A DNA stretch of 64,000 nt from Halovibrio variabilis (GCF_007991175.1 NZ_BJXV01000011.1:1-64000); one strand, 5' to 3'. Positions 46,771 through 57,094 are shown, counted from the stretch's first letter. The notes: generated by a model not told the origin, from the letters alone. Program-made: numbers and translations.

Positions 46771-48459
46771 ATGGACGTTAAACGACTTTTATTACTGATT
46801 CCACTAGCCGTACTGGCGTACCTGCTAGTCGTCGAGTGGAATCAGGATTACGGGCAGCCGAATTACGATTCGGTACCTGAAACGACGCAACGCAGCAGCT
46901 CGGCGCCTCCCAGCAACGTTGAGGATAGCGAGGGCTTAGCGGTGCCAAGCACCTCGGCGCCACAAGGCAACGTGGGTGAAGGTATCCCCGGCGATACCGA
47001 AAGCGAGACGTCTAGCCGCGATTTCATTGCGGTGACTACCGATGTCCTCGATGTGCGCATCGATCCACACGGTGGCGATATCGTTTATGCCGCGTTACCC
47101 CAGCACAAACTCGCTCTCGATTCTGAGCGTAACTATGTTTTGCTGTCCGATAACGACAGCCGAAGCTACGTAGCGCGTTCGGGTCTGCAGTTAGACGGTG
47201 AGGCAAGCCGAATTGCCTTTACACCGGAAAACTCAGCGTATCGTATGGGCGATAGCGATGACGAGCTCAGCGTTGATTTAACCGCTGAGGTCAATGGTGT
47301 TGAGGTTATTAAACGCCTCACCTTTGAGCGCGGCAACTATGCGGTCGACGTTAATTACTTTCTTGCCAATAACACCGACGAGCCGATTAGCGCACGTTTT
47401 ATCGGCCAGTTAGCGCGTGACAACAGCCCAGACCCGTCAAGCGGTGTATCCATGGGCATGAAATCCTATCTGGGGGCTGCCTACTCGACGCCAGATGCAC
47501 GCTACGAGAAAATTGACTTCGAGGATATTCAAAACAGTAACTTTGAAAACCGAGAAGCACAGGGCGGCTGGATTGCGATTATTCAGCACTACTTTGTATC
47601 GGCATGGGCACCTCAGCAGGATCAGCAGAACCTTTATTACGTCACCACTGACTCCAGTAACCGTAACGTCGTCGCCTTTGCTGGCCCCACCAGCACTGTT
47701 GCCGCTGATAGTGAAGCGACGCTGGGCGCCACTCTCTACATGGGGCCTAAGGTTCAGGATCACCTGGAGCAAGTAGCGCCCAATCTACGCTTAACGGTAG
47801 ACTACGGCTGGCTGTGGTTTATCGCTAACCCGCTGTTTTGGCTGTTGGATCATATCCACGATATCGTCGGTAACTGGGGTTGGTCGATTGTTCTATTGAC
47901 CGTACTGGTTAAAACCGTGCTGTTCCCGCTTTCCGCCAAAGCTTACAAATCCATGGGCCGGATGCGTAAACTGGGGCCGGAAATGCAGCGTCTGAAAGAG
48001 ACGTACGGCGATGACCGGCAAAAAATGTCGCAAGAGATGATGAAGTTCTACCAGAAGGAGAAGATCAATCCGCTGGGGGGCTGTTTACCGATTGTGATTC
48101 AGATGCCGGTCTTTATCGCGCTTTACTGGATGCTGTTGGAATCGGTTGAACTGCGCCATGCCCCGTTTATTTTCTGGATTCAGGATCTATCGGTGAAAGA
48201 TCCCTACTTCATTCTGCCGATTTTGATGGGCATTTCGATGTTTGTTCAGCAGATGTTGAACCCGACACCGCCGGACCCTATGCAGGCCAAGATTATGAAG
48301 ATGCTACCCATCATCTTTACCTTCTTCTTCCTGTGGTTCCCTGCCGGTCTGGTTATTTACTGGGTGGTCAACAACATCATCTCGGTGGCGCAGCAGTACT
48401 ACATTACGCGCAAAATCGAGAATGATCCGAACATCGGTAAGGGTATGAAAACCAAATAG
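46771..48459 (+). CDS. yidC: membrane protein insertase YidC
   Basis: Oxa1/Alb3-family insertase of the inner membrane, working alone or with SecYEG. The 562-residue protein has an N-terminal helix (LLLLIPLAVLAYLLVVEW), a large periplasmic domain (about residues 40-345) and five C-terminal helices. Recognisable phrases are PLFWLLDHIHDIVGNWGWSI, the hydrophilic-groove Arg region (LFPLSAKAYKSMGRMR) and the cytoplasmic PEMQRLKETYGDDRQKMSQEMM. ATG 46771 is the start. An intrinsic terminator follows the gene. Confidence 0.97.
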   Translation: MDVKRLLLLIPLAVLAYLLVVEWNQDYGQPNYDSVPETTQRSSSAPPSNVEDSEGLAVPSTSAPQGNVGEGIPGDTESETSSRDFIAVTTDVLDVRIDPHGGDIVYAALPQHKLALDSERNYVLLSDNDSRSYVARSGLQLDGEASRIAFTPENSAYRMGDSDDELSVDLTAEVNGVEVIKRLTFERGNYAVDVNYFLANNTDEPISARFIGQLARDNSPDPSSGVSMGMKSYLGAAYSTPDARYEKIDFEDIQNSNFENREAQGGWIAIIQHYFVSAWAPQQDQQNLYYVTTDSSNRNVVAFAGPTSTVAADSEATLGATLYMGPKVQDHLEQVAPNLRLTVDYGWLWFIANPLFWLLDHIHDIVGNWGWSIVLLTVLVKTVLFPLSAKAYKSMGRMRKLGPEMQRLKETYGDDRQKMSQEMMKFYQKEKINPLGGCLPIVIQMPVFIALYWMLLESVELRHAPFIFWIQDLSVKDPYFILPILMGISMFVQQMLNPTPPDPMQAKIMKMLPIIFTFFFLWFPAGLVIYWVVNNIISVAQQYYITRKIENDPNIGKGMKTK

Positions 48460-48482
48460 TCCGATGTGTTAATCGATGCCTT

Positions 48483-48516
48483 CAGACCCCCGCCCCGTGC
48501 GGGGGTCTGGCGTTTT
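48483..48516 (+). terminator. intrinsic terminator after yidC
   Basis: CAGACCCCCGC and GCGGGGGTCTG form an 11-bp stem around CCCGT, followed shortly by TTTT. Confidence 0.85.
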
Positions 48517-48611
48517 AAGGTCGACACCTTCAGGCTATGATCCTGCAAACTGGGATCCTACAAACTCGATCGACCCATTGATATGTCAGCCAATTTACTA
48601 AGAGAGTCACC

Positions 48612-49982
48612 ATGGCCGAACGCCTCTACACGCCTGACAGCATTGCGGCGCTAGCAACTCCCCCGGGACGCGGCGGCGTCGGCATTATCCGCGTCTCTGG
48701 GCCTGCCTGCCGCGGGATCGCCGAGGCCATGGTTGGGCATTGCCCTGCCCCCCGTTACGCCCACTACGGGCCCTTTTGGGGCCCTGAGGGCAGTATCGAT
48801 GAAGGCATCGCCCTGTTCTTCAACGGCCCTCACTCGTTTACCGGGGAAGACGTCCTCGAACTTCAAGGTCACGGCGGCCCGATTATTATGGACATGCTGC
48901 TGGAGCGCTGCGTTGCCTTGGGCGCCCGCCTAGCGCGGCCGGGGGAATTTTCCGAGCGGGCGTTTTTGAACGATAAGCTCGATTTGGCCCAGGCGGAAGC
49001 GATTGCAGACCTCATCGATGCCACCTCACGTTCAGCGGCAGAAAACGCCGTGCGCTCGCTACAGGGCGAGTTCTCAACGCGGGTTTCTGCGCTGGTAGAA
49101 CGGTTAATTGAACTGCGCGTCTACGTCGAAGCGGCGATCGATTTCCCCGAAGAGGAGATCGACTTTCTAGCCGATGGCCACGTGGCCCAACATTTAAGCA
49201 GCGTTCAGCAAGCGCTAAGCGATGTGCGAAAAGCGGCAGGCCAAGGCGCACTGCTACGCGAGGGAATGAGCGTGGTGATCGCAGGGCGACCCAATGCAGG
49301 TAAATCCAGCCTGCTGAACGCGCTTACCGAGCAAGACACTGCCATTGTGACGGATATCGCGGGCACCACTCGGGACGTGCTCCGTGAGCACATCCACATC
49401 GACGGTATGCCGCTACATATCATCGACACCGCGGGTTTACGCGATACGCCCGATGCGGTTGAGAAGATTGGTGTCGCCCGGGCTTGGGCCGAGATCGAGA
49501 AAGCCGACCGGGTGCTGCTACTGGTCGATGCAAGCACCACTTCCACCACCGACCCCATGGCTATCTGGCCTGAGTTTGTTGCCCGGCTGCCCGACCAAAC
49601 GCGCTTAACCCTGGTGCGTAATAAGATTGATACCAGCGCCGAGTCAGCGGGCCTTGAGTTATCCACTGCCCCACCAACGGTGCGTTTATCGGCCAAAACC
49701 GGCGAGGGTGTGGATAACTTAAAAACCCACCTAAAGGATGTGATGGGCTTTGCCGCCACTACCGAGGGGCGCTTCTCTGCCCGCCGACGGCACCTGGATG
49801 CCCTTGATCGGGCCATGGCCGCCCTCAACACAGGCCGCGCTCAGCTTGATGGTTACGGCGCAGGCGAGCTGCTGGCGGAAGATCTGCGCGACGCCCAACA
49901 GGCGTTGGGTGACATCACCGGCGAATTCAGCGCCGATGACCTGCTGGGTGAGATTTTTGGCAGTTTCTGTATCGGCAAATAG
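48612..49982 (+). CDS. mnmE: tRNA modification GTPase MnmE
   Basis: With MnmG makes the carboxymethylaminomethyl (cmnm5) group on U34 of tRNAs. The 456-residue protein has the folate-binding N-terminal domain ([22 protein letters not shown]), a helical domain and the inserted G domain with [22 protein letters not shown] and VRNKID, and the C-terminal FCIGK motif with its Cys. AGAGAG precedes ATG 48612. In Pseudomonas mnmG follows directly; here 13.7 kb of other genes separate mnmE from mnmG. Confidence 0.97.
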   Translation: MAERLYTPDSIAALATPPGRGGVGIIRVSGPACRGIAEAMVGHCPAPRYAHYGPFWGPEGSIDEGIALFFNGPHSFTGEDVLELQGHGGPIIMDMLLERCVALGARLARPGEFSERAFLNDKLDLAQAEAIADLIDATSRSAAENAVRSLQGEFSTRVSALVERLIELRVYVEAAIDFPEEEIDFLADGHVAQHLSSVQQALSDVRKAAGQGALLREGMSVVIAGRPNAGKSSLLNALTEQDTAIVTDIAGTTRDVLREHIHIDGMPLHIIDTAGLRDTPDAVEKIGVARAWAEIEKADRVLLLVDASTTSTTDPMAIWPEFVARLPDQTRLTLVRNKIDTSAESAGLELSTAPPTVRLSAKTGEGVDNLKTHLKDVMGFAATTEGRFSARRRHLDALDRAMAALNTGRAQLDGYGAGELLAEDLRDAQQALGDITGEFSADDLLGEIFGSFCIGK

Positions 49983-50002
49983 TAGAGCTGCTTGGTATAG
50001 CG

Positions 50003-50848
50003 CTACTCGCCCACCCACCAGTCCGCCTGATAGCGGCTGGTAGCGCCTAGTTGCGGGGTAATTTCCGCCATTGTCGCTGCCAGGCGCTTATCCAGCCCCC
50101 AGGGCGGGTTAATCACCAGCATACCGCTGCCGTACATGCCGTGAGCCTGACTGCCGGGTTCGTGCAGTAGCAGCTCACTGCGCCAGATGTTACGTATCCC
50201 GCTCGCCTTGAGGCTACTTAATAGGCGGTGATGATTTCCCGCTGGTAAAAGCGGGTACCAAATCAACACCACGCCATGGCGGGCTTTCTCTAGCGTGTAA
50301 GCCACCGTGTCGGCAACGTCCTGGTACTCCGCTTTGCGTTCATAGCTGGGGTCAATAAGCACACATAAGCGTGGCGTTACAGCGGGCAGCATCGCCTTAA
50401 GCCCCGCCAGCCCGTCACCAAACACGCGCCGTGCGTTTGGCGATAGCGCCTGGGCATTGAGCTGCTCATGCTCGCCCGGGTGCAGCTCAAACAGCCGCAG
50501 TTGATCCTGCTCACGCAGCGTATGACTCAACCACCACGGTGATCCAGGGTAGTGGGTTAATATTGCTGCGTCGGTTTGCGCTTTTGTCAGCGCGGCTTTC
50601 CAGGCGTTTAGTAGCGGGTCGCTCGGCGTGCTACCTGCCTGCCACAGCGGCCAAACGCCCTCGCGATACTCCAGCAAGCGTTGGGTCTCTTGCGCATTGA
50701 GGGGATAAAGGCCTCGTCCCGCGTGAGTATCGATATATGTAATAGCGGTTTTTTTACGTAATAGGTAATCAATCACCGCATAAAGCGTCAAATGTTTATG
50801 CACATCGGCAAAATTACCGGCGTGGTAAGCATGTTGGTAAGACAGCAT
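50003..50848 (-). CDS. rlmJ: 23S rRNA (adenine2030-N6)-methyltransferase RlmJ
   Basis: SAM-dependent N6-adenine methyltransferase for A2030 of 23S rRNA. The 281-residue protein has MLSYQHAYHAGNFADVHKH, typical of the family, YIDTHAGRGLY as a SAM loop and the catalytic (D/N)PPY-type motif LIDPSYERK. The stop lies 21 bases from the convergent mnmE end. Its ATG at 50848 follows a terminator of the upstream lipoprotein gene, so it has its own promoter. Confidence 0.94.
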   Translation of the reverse strand: MLSYQHAYHAGNFADVHKHLTLYAVIDYLLRKKTAITYIDTHAGRGLYPLNAQETQRLLEYREGVWPLWQAGSTPSDPLLNAWKAALTKAQTDAAILTHYPGSPWWLSHTLREQDQLRLFELHPGEHEQLNAQALSPNARRVFGDGLAGLKAMLPAVTPRLCVLIDPSYERKAEYQDVADTVAYTLEKARHGVVLIWYPLLPAGNHHRLLSSLKASGIRNIWRSELLLHEPGSQAHGMYGSGMLVINPPWGLDKRLAATMAEITPQLGATSRYQADWWVGE

Positions 50849-50870
50849 GGTGAATCGTCCGCAGATAAAT

Positions 50871-50903
50871 AAAAAAGCCCGCTATGGGAGCATAGCGGGC
50901 TTT
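50871..50903 (-). terminator. intrinsic terminator of the OmpA-like lipoprotein gene
   Basis: AAAGCCCGCTATG and CATAGCGGGCTTT form a perfect 13-bp stem around GGAG. On the minus strand it is followed by TTT, making a strong leftward terminator about 30 bases after the gene. Confidence 0.92.
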
Positions 50904-50934
50904 GCGCGGCAATGGTCAGATTAATCGAACGCGT

Positions 50935-51609
50935 TTAACCTTGGCCATCGCCGGTTGGCGTCAGCGTGATTTCGACACGACGGTTCTGGGCCCGGCCCTG
51001 CTCGTTATCATTGCTGGCAACCGGCTGAGTGGCACCATAACCCGAGGTGTTAAGACGCGTAGAGGAAACACCACTCTGGGATAAATAACTACCTACCGCC
51101 TGAGCACGACGCTCAGAAAGACGCTGGTTGTAGCTCGGATCGCCGGTGCTATCGGTATGACCCGCGATATTGACGCGGGTATCCTGGTACTGGGTGAGAA
51201 CATTAGCGACTTCGTTAAGCGAGCTACGCGCTTCGCTGGTGAGCTCGGCCGAGTCAAAGCCAAAAGTAACGCCGCTAGGCATATTGAGCACGATATCGTC
51301 GCCGCGGCGGTCAATCTCGATGCGTGATCCTTGCAAGTTATCGCGCAGTTGCTGCTCTTGGCGATCCATGTAAACACCAATACCCGCCCCGGCTGCCGCG
51401 CCCACTGCCGCGCCAATCAAGGCCCGGTCACGGCGGCTAGTGCTGCCATCACCGGAAAGCGCGCCGGCAGCAGCGCCAACGACGGCACCAATCCCAGTGC
51501 CCATCCCCGTGCTAGAGCGTTGCGTTTGGCCACCGTAAGGGTCCGATGTAGCACACCCTGCTACTAAAATAGCGGCGGCCAACGGTGTTAGTAGTCGAGA
51601 AATACGCAT
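50935..51609 (-). CDS. OmpA-family outer-membrane lipoprotein with glycine zipper
   Basis: A 224-residue lipoprotein. Signal and lipobox LAAAILVAGC with the lipidated Cys near residue 19; two glycine-zipper stretches (GIGAVVGAAAGALSG and IGAAVGAAAGAGIG); then the OmpA C-terminal peptidoglycan-binding domain with FGFDSAELTSEARSSL, NIAGHTDSTGD and RAQNRRVEITL. This is the YiaD/OmpA-like design, tying the outer membrane to peptidoglycan. ATG 51609 has AGGAG seven bases upstream; the frame opens at a GTG one codon earlier. It diverges from nothing nearby and is monocistronic by its terminator. Confidence 0.9.
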   Translation of the reverse strand: MRISRLLTPLAAAILVAGCATSDPYGGQTQRSSTGMGTGIGAVVGAAAGALSGDGSTSRRDRALIGAAVGAAAGAGIGVYMDRQEQQLRDNLQGSRIEIDRRGDDIVLNMPSGVTFGFDSAELTSEARSSLNEVANVLTQYQDTRVNIAGHTDSTGDPSYNQRLSERRAQAVGSYLSQSGVSSTRLNTSGYGATQPVASNDNEQGRAQNRRVEITLTPTGDGQG

Positions 51610-51656
51610 CACTCACTCCTTGTTTGTCTTCGGTATGTCTTTTTGTTTATTGCTGG

Positions 51657-52841
51657 TCAATCATCACTAATCAATGCCAGCAACTCGTTCAAGAATAATA
51701 GACCTTGGGGCGATGCACGCAGTTTTTCGGGCATTTGCATTAAAAGTCCTTTTTGTTGGGCAGACTGTAACCGCGTCAGTAACATAGCATCGCGTTGTCC
51801 CGTATTGGCTGCCCAGGTATCCAGGCTAACACCCTGGGTAAGCCGCAGCGCGTTCATGGCAAATTCAAGCGGAAGCTCTGACCATTTTATTAGCTGCTTA
51901 CCCGCGATAAAACCGCGCAGGTCATTGATACGTTTTAGATAGGCATCCGGTTGGCGGGTTTTCCAACGCCGCTCAATGCACCACTCACCATGTTGATCAA
52001 TATGGCTCAGCTTGCCATGGGCGCCGGCACCAATACCCAGGTAGTCACCAAACTGCCAGTAGTTAAGATTATGCCGACTCTGATAGCCCGCGGTGGCATA
52101 CGCCGAAATCTCGTAGCGCTCAAACCCAGCCCGCTCTAAGCGTTGATGCCCGCTATCTTGGATATCCCAAAGCGCTTCCTCCTCCGGAAGTAGCGGCGGA
52201 TTGGAGTGAAAGGCGGTGTTTGGCTCTAACGTCAGCTGGTACCAAGAAAGGTGCTCAGGCTTCAGCGCCAGCGCCTGTTCGATATCGTCCATTGCCAATT
52301 GGGGCGTCTGCTCCGGCAAGCCGTGCATTAGATCGATATTAATATTGGCAAACCCGGCCTGCCGCGCTTGCGCCACGGCCGTCACTGCTTCCTGGCCGCT
52401 ATGAATACGTCCAAGCGCATGCAGCTGAGCCGGGTGAAAGCTCTGAATACCCAGCGATAGACGATTAATACCGGCTTCCCGGTAACCAATGAAGCGTTCC
52501 TGCTCGGTGGTGCCAGGGTTGGCCTCTAAGGTAATCTCGATATCATTTGCAAAGGGTAACCGGGCTTTAATTGCTGTCAGCAGGCGGGCATAAAACTGAG
52601 GTGACAGCAGGCTTGGCGTGCCACCGCCAATAAAAATGGTGCGGATTTCGCGTCCCGCCGCCAGGGCGAGATCGCCGTCTAAGTCTTGTAGCAAGGCATC
52701 AAGATAAGCGGTTTCGGGTAATTCCCGCGGGGTAAATCCGTGGGTACCCGGTTCGTGAGAATTGAAATCACAATACGGGCATTTACGCACGCACCACGGC
52801 GTGTGGATATACAGCGACAGGGGCGGCAGCGTATCAACCAT
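51657..52841 (-). CDS. hemW: radical SAM heme chaperone HemW
   Basis: Radical SAM protein related to coproporphyrinogen III dehydrogenase but acting as a heme chaperone. The 394-residue protein has the cluster motif HTPWCVRKCPYCDFNSH (CxxxCxxC), the SAM-binding GGGTPSLL and the HemN-type C-terminal domain. The protein lacks the extra N-terminal residues of true HemN, favouring HemW. The start overlaps the rdgB stop by 8 bases. The pairing rdgB-hemW is conserved in many gammaproteobacteria. Confidence 0.93.
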   Translation of the reverse strand: MVDTLPPLSLYIHTPWCVRKCPYCDFNSHEPGTHGFTPRELPETAYLDALLQDLDGDLALAAGREIRTIFIGGGTPSLLSPQFYARLLTAIKARLPFANDIEITLEANPGTTEQERFIGYREAGINRLSLGIQSFHPAQLHALGRIHSGQEAVTAVAQARQAGFANINIDLMHGLPEQTPQLAMDDIEQALALKPEHLSWYQLTLEPNTAFHSNPPLLPEEEALWDIQDSGHQRLERAGFERYEISAYATAGYQSRHNLNYWQFGDYLGIGAGAHGKLSHIDQHGEWCIERRWKTRQPDAYLKRINDLRGFIAGKQLIKWSELPLEFAMNALRLTQGVSLDTWAANTGQRDAMLLTRLQSAQQKGLLMQMPEKLRASPQGLLFLNELLALISDD

Positions 52842-53442
52842 GCGCCACCTTCAGTAATTCCACCAACCCTTGCAACGCCCGCCCACGATGGCTAAGCCGA
52901 TTTTTACTTTCGCTGGGCAGCTCGGCAACGCTCATGCCCTGATCGGGTAGCCAGAACAGCGGGTCATAGCCAAAGCCACCCGTGCCTCTCGGGTGGGCAA
53001 GAATCTCGCCTTCCCAGCTGCGCTGTACAATCACCGGCACCGGGTCTTCGGGATGGCGTAAATACACCAGCACACACCAGTAGCGGCCACTGCGCTGACC
53101 CTCGGCACACTCGCTTAACGCCGCGAGCAGCTTTTGGTTATTCTTTTCATCGCTTTTAGGTTCACCCGCGTACCGCGCAGAGTAAATACCGGGGGCACCG
53201 TGCAGCGCATCCACTTCAAGTCCTGAATCATCCGCCAGCGCAGGAAAACCACTGACCAAGCTCGCTTCGCGGGCTTTTAACAGCGCATTTTCGACAAAGG
53301 TTAAGCCCGTTTCTTCGACGTCCTGAACGCCAAAGTCGGCTTGTGGACGAATATCAAAGCCTAGCGGTGAAAGTAATTGATTGAATTCGTTTAATTTTCC
53401 AGCATTGCCACTGGCAAGCACAAGGGTGTTGACTGCTGACAT
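52834..53442 (-). CDS. rdgB: non-canonical purine NTP pyrophosphatase RdgB
   Basis: Hydrolyses dITP and XTP to prevent their incorporation into DNA. The 202-residue Ham1-family protein has LVLASGNAGKLNEF, ENALLKAREAS, LADDSGLEVDAL and the C-terminal GGFGYDPLFWLP, all family hallmarks. It precedes hemW with an 8-base overlap. A 274-bp AT-rich gap separates it from the divergent LuxR-type regulator. Confidence 0.95.
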   Translation of the reverse strand: MSAVNTLVLASGNAGKLNEFNQLLSPLGFDIRPQADFGVQDVEETGLTFVENALLKAREASLVSGFPALADDSGLEVDALHGAPGIYSARYAGEPKSDEKNNQKLLAALSECAEGQRSGRYWCVLVYLRHPEDPVPVIVQRSWEGEILAHPRGTGGFGYDPLFWLPDQGMSVAELPSESKNRLSHRGRALQGLVELLKVAHG

Positions 53443-53499
53443 GACCGTTCACTCCAAACAATAGGGCATTAGTTTACGCGCTCATTGAACGTATCAAAA

Positions 53500-53700
53500 G
53501 CCAGCAAAATGTTACTTGGCGTAAGCGTGCTACGCGGTCGATTTTTTCGCATAAATAATTATTATTTTCAGTCAGTTAATGATTTTTAACCAAAAAATAT
53601 TAGGTAATTTCATTTACTTTTTTCATTATTTTAATAACATAACTTTACGTAGAGCGTCTTATAGGCAACACTAAAACGATAACTTGCTGACTTTTTCATT
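53500..53700. promoter_or_regulatory. AT-rich upstream region of the VpsT/CsgD-like gene
   Basis: The roughly 200 bases before the regulator are markedly AT-rich, with many A and T tracts (from about 53540 to 53660), unlike nearby intergenic DNA. Such regions upstream of csgD-type genes often bind H-NS-like silencers, IHF or OmpR. No precise operator can be assigned by eye. Confidence 0.5.
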
Positions 53701-53716
53701 CCATGAGGGCCTTTTG

Positions 53717-54409
53717 ATGTCGCAAGATAAACCTACTGGGACGGTGTATATCGTTACCGAAAAAAGTCCACAGGTTCAGCTGTTTGCTGAATATTTGAAC
53801 GACCATACTGGCTGTCCGGTAAATATTCATTCGCCAAGCCAACCACTGCCTACTGACGCTGAAGGGAGTGTGTTGATCCTTATTGATAGTGATCACATTG
53901 GTGTAGATGCCTTACCCGAATGGCAAGAACAGCTTCCAGAAGCGATGGCGAAAACACCATTAGCGGCTATTAATATACGTGATATAGATCACGCCCTCGA
54001 AGCTCTCTCTTGCGCCCAACTGAAAGGCGTTTTTTACCGAAACGAAAGCCTTGAAGTAATATGCAAAGGTATTCATGCCTTATTGGGTGGGGACCTGTGG
54101 ATGTCGCGGGCATTAATGGCACGCTTGATTCTGTTTTATCGCAAGTATCAAAGCAATGCCTTCCGGCCTACCTGTGGTTTGACCAATCGTGAAATGGAAA
54201 TCATTTCATTGCTTAGCGCTGGCTCATCCAATCAGCAAATTGCCGAGAAATTATTTGTCAGTGAGCACACGGTCAAATCCCATCTTTATAATATTTTTCG
54301 CAAAATCAATGTGCACAACCGTATTCAAGCGCTTAACTGGATTCATCAAAATCTGGGCCCCATCTTGCCCAACATTGAGACCGCACGCAGCTTGCAGCGC
54401 CCTAAATAG
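53717..54409 (+). CDS. LuxR-family regulator of the VpsT/CsgD type
   Basis: A 230-residue protein. An N-terminal REC-like domain without the full phosphorylation set covers about residues 7-125, and a C-terminal LuxR HTH lies near 155-215 (LTNREMEIISLLSAGSSNQQIAEKL, then VSEHTVKSHLYNIFRKI). At residues 128-131 it reads WMSR, matching the W[FLM][TS]R motif that binds cyclic di-GMP in Vibrio VpsT. Such proteins activate biofilm matrix genes. Start ATG 53717 has GAGGG upstream. No matrix genes are in the window, so the targets are unknown. Confidence 0.82.
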   Translation: MSQDKPTGTVYIVTEKSPQVQLFAEYLNDHTGCPVNIHSPSQPLPTDAEGSVLILIDSDHIGVDALPEWQEQLPEAMAKTPLAAINIRDIDHALEALSCAQLKGVFYRNESLEVICKGIHALLGGDLWMSRALMARLILFYRKYQSNAFRPTCGLTNREMEIISLLSAGSSNQQIAEKLFVSEHTVKSHLYNIFRKINVHNRIQALNWIHQNLGPILPNIETARSLQRPK

Positions 54410-54486
54410 CATTACGCCAAGCAGCAAAGTAGCTATCACGTTTTACCTGCCGGTCACCTATTGGGATTAGCACTCTCCCGCTAACT

Positions 54487-54516
54487 AAAGCGCCGCTCAT
54501 CGAGAGCGGCGCTTTT
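54487..54516. terminator. bidirectional terminator between the regulator and hemL
   Basis: AAAGCGCCGCTC and GAGCGGCGCTTTT form a perfect stem around a short loop. A and T runs on both sides suit both convergent genes. Confidence 0.9.
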
Positions 54517-54537
54517 ACTTTTAATAGTGACTTTCAA

Positions 54538-55818
54538 TCACATAACGGCAAAGGCTTTTTCTGCGGCGTCCAAGGTAAACTGGATATCTTCCGGTGTATG
54601 AGCGCTTGACATAAAGCCCGCCTCAAACGCTGACGGTGCCAAGTAGACACCGTGATCCAGCATCGCCCCAAAGAAGCGGCGGAAGGCATCCGGGTTACAA
54701 GCGGTGGCTTGGGCAAAGTTATCCACACGGCTTTGAGAGGTGAAGAAGACACCAAACATGCCACCCGCCGACTGCGTCATCATCGGCACTCCCGCCGCAT
54801 TAGCACGCTCTTGCAGACCGGTGCAGAGGGTATTAACCCGCTGGCTTAGCGCATCGTGAAACCCCGGTACCTGTAGCTTGTTAAGCAGGGTAACGCCGGC
54901 GGCCATGGCCAGCGGATTCCCCGACAGCGTGCCCGCGTGGTAAACCGGCCCTAGTGGCGAGATGTTCTGCATAATTTCACGCTTGCCGCCAAAAGCGCCC
55001 ACCGGCATGCCGCCACCCACAATCTTGCCTAAACAAGTGAGGTCGGGGGTCACGCCGTAATGCGCCTGGGCACCGCCCAGGGCGACACGAAACCCGGTCA
55101 TGACTTCGTCAAAAATCAGCAGGCTGTCGTGTTCGTTGCACACCCGGCGTAGCGTTTCAAGAAAGCCTGGCTGCGGGGGAATACAGTTCATATTGCCGGA
55201 AACCGGCTCGACGATGATGCAGGCAATCTCATCACCCATCTCGGCAAAACACGCGTCCACCCCTTCAGGGTCGTTATACGATAGCGTAATCGTGTGCTCG
55301 GCCAGCGAAGCGGGCACCCCTGGTGAGCTGGGAACGCCGTGGGTAAGCGCCCCCGAACCCGCTTTGACCAATAGCGAATCCGAGTGGCCGTGATAGTTGC
55401 CTTCGAACTTAACGATTTTATCGCGCCCGGTAGTACCACGCGCCAGGCGAATGGCTGACATCGTTGCTTCGGTGCCTGAACTCGTCATACGCACCATTTC
55501 CATGGAAGGAATCATCTCGCAGATGAGGTCCGCCATGGTGGTTTCCACAGCCGTCGGGGCGCCAAACGAAAGCCCATTATCCAAACGGGTACGCACCGCG
55601 GCTAATACGTCGGGATCGGCATGGCCGGTGATCATGGGCCCCCAGGAGCCGATATAATCAACGTAGCGATTACCTTCCACATCGAATAAGTAGGCACCCT
55701 GAGCACGCTCTATAAACACCGGCGGACGGTGCAGGCCTTTAAACGCCCGAACGGGTGAATTCACGCCGCCAGGAATGTGGCGACTGGCTAGATCGAATAG
55801 TTCAGCTGATGTGGACAT
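54538..55818 (-). CDS. hemL: glutamate-1-semialdehyde 2,1-aminomutase HemL
   Basis: PLP enzyme making 5-aminolevulinate in the C5 tetrapyrrole pathway. The 426-residue protein begins [20 protein letters not shown] and has [54 protein letters not shown] and the PLP Lys in [25 protein letters not shown] precedes ATG 55818. The next gene on the strand is thiD, 35 bases upstream of it, and hemJ beyond, giving two heme genes in this row. Confidence 0.96.
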   Translation of the reverse strand: MSTSAELFDLASRHIPGGVNSPVRAFKGLHRPPVFIERAQGAYLFDVEGNRYVDYIGSWGPMITGHADPDVLAAVRTRLDNGLSFGAPTAVETTMADLICEMIPSMEMVRMTSSGTEATMSAIRLARGTTGRDKIVKFEGNYHGHSDSLLVKAGSGALTHGVPSSPGVPASLAEHTITLSYNDPEGVDACFAEMGDEIACIIVEPVSGNMNCIPPQPGFLETLRRVCNEHDSLLIFDEVMTGFRVALGGAQAHYGVTPDLTCLGKIVGGGMPVGAFGGKREIMQNISPLGPVYHAGTLSGNPLAMAAGVTLLNKLQVPGFHDALSQRVNTLCTGLQERANAAGVPMMTQSAGGMFGVFFTSQSRVDNFAQATACNPDAFRRFFGAMLDHGVYLAPSAFEAGFMSSAHTPEDIQFTLDAAEKAFAVM

Positions 55819-55853
55819 GGCATCCTCTAAATAAAAGGCGTAAGACGATAAGG

Positions 55854-56663
55854 TTAAAAGCGAATAGCGCGTGTAACGCGGTTAGGCAAACACTGGCCAC
55901 TGGGTGGCTGAAAACCTTGAGACAAACTTTGCCAGGTAAAGTGCTGTGCTTGCTCACACGCTGTTAGTAAGCGTTCACCAACGGCTAACCGAGCGGCAAT
56001 CGACGAAGCAAGCGTGCAGCCAGAACCATGAAACTGTTCAGGCAAGCGCGGCCACTGCCACTGGCGAGTGGTATCCGGCGAATGCAGGGTATGCACTACC
56101 TGCTGATCGTTGCTGGGTAACGGATCATCCGTGGCCGTTACCAAGATAGCTTGGCACCCCTGGGACATAAGAGCGACTGCACGGGCAGTGTCATCGACAA
56201 GCGAACTGAATGTAGGGGTAAGCTGGCCCAGCTCAGCGCGATTGGGCGTTAAGATATCCACAAGGGGTAATAGGCGATCAACAAACAGCTGTCGCAGCTG
56301 GGGTGTGGATAACTCAGCGCCACCGCCGGCCTTGAATACCGGGTCGGCTACCACCGGAATACCAGGGAAACGACGCAGTATCTGTTCCGCCGCGCGTAAC
56401 GTCGCTTCGTCAGCCAGCAAACCAATTTTAATCGCTGCTACTTGCATCTCGCTAAGCACCTCGGCCATTTGGCGCATCACGTTAGGATCACTGGGTATCA
56501 CGCGTGTCACGTTGTGGCAATTTTGTACCGTTAGTGCGGTGGGGATAGTGACCGCCCAGCCGCCACAGGCAGCAATCGCCTCACTATCAGCGATTAAGCC
56601 GGCGCCGCCGGTCGGGTCGTGCCCGGCGAGTACTAACACCACGGGAGGAAGCGGTTGCCGCAT
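55854..56663 (-). CDS. thiD: hydroxymethylpyrimidine (phosphate) kinase ThiD
   Basis: Ribokinase-fold kinase phosphorylating HMP and HMP-P in thiamine synthesis. The 269-residue protein has [18 protein letters not shown] at the start, [30 protein letters not shown] and the anion-hole/catalytic [12 protein letters not shown]. The frame opens at a TTG, but ATG 56663 is better and overlaps the hemJ stop as TGATG. No TPP riboswitch is seen, consistent with its position inside an operon. Confidence 0.93.
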   Translation of the reverse strand: MRQPLPPVVLVLAGHDPTGGAGLIADSEAIAACGGWAVTIPTALTVQNCHNVTRVIPSDPNVMRQMAEVLSEMQVAAIKIGLLADEATLRAAEQILRRFPGIPVVADPVFKAGGGAELSTPQLRQLFVDRLLPLVDILTPNRAELGQLTPTFSSLVDDTARAVALMSQGCQAILVTATDDPLPSNDQQVVHTLHSPDTTRQWQWPRLPEQFHGSGCTLASSIAARLAVGERLLTACEQAQHFTWQSLSQGFQPPSGQCLPNRVTRAIRF

Positions 56664-57094
56664 CAAAAGGGCTTCACAATGGCAAGCACAATAATCGCCA
56701 CTAGCGCAATCACCGGTGCTTCGTTAAACCAGCGGAAAAAAACATGATTTTTGCTGCAACGATCTTGGGCAAACTGCTTTAAATAGATCAAACAAACGTG
56801 ATGGTAAGCGATCAACAGCGCCACTAGCGCTAGCTTGGCGTGCATCCACCCCTGGCTAAACCACTCGGGTACCAGGTAGAGCATCCAGCCGCCAAACACC
56901 AGAACCGCAATCATCGATGGCGTCATGATGCCCCGGTAGAGCTTACGCTCCATGGTTTTGAAATAGCTGATCGCCTGCTCATCGCCGTTATCGCGCGCAG
57001 TGGCGTGATACACATACAGGCGGGGTAAATAGAACAGCGCAGCGAACCAGGTCACCACTGCGATTAAGTGAATAGCCTTTACCCATAGGTACAT
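56663..57094 (-). CDS. hemJ: protoporphyrinogen oxidase HemJ (UPF0093)
   Basis: A 143-residue membrane protein with four helices, of the HemJ family that oxidises protoporphyrinogen IX. Conserved features are the N-terminal His in LWVKAIHLIAVVTWFAALFYLPRLYVYH and the central MERKLYRGIMTPSM, then WMHAKLALVALLIAYHH. AAGGAG precedes ATG 57094. It is coupled to thiD by a TGATG overlap. As hemL lies two genes away, the cluster links steps of heme synthesis. CopD-like annotation is the older alternative. Confidence 0.9.
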   Translation of the reverse strand: MYLWVKAIHLIAVVTWFAALFYLPRLYVYHATARDNGDEQAISYFKTMERKLYRGIMTPSMIAVLVFGGWMLYLVPEWFSQGWMHAKLALVALLIAYHHVCLIYLKQFAQDRCSKNHVFFRWFNEAPVIALVAIIVLAIVKPF

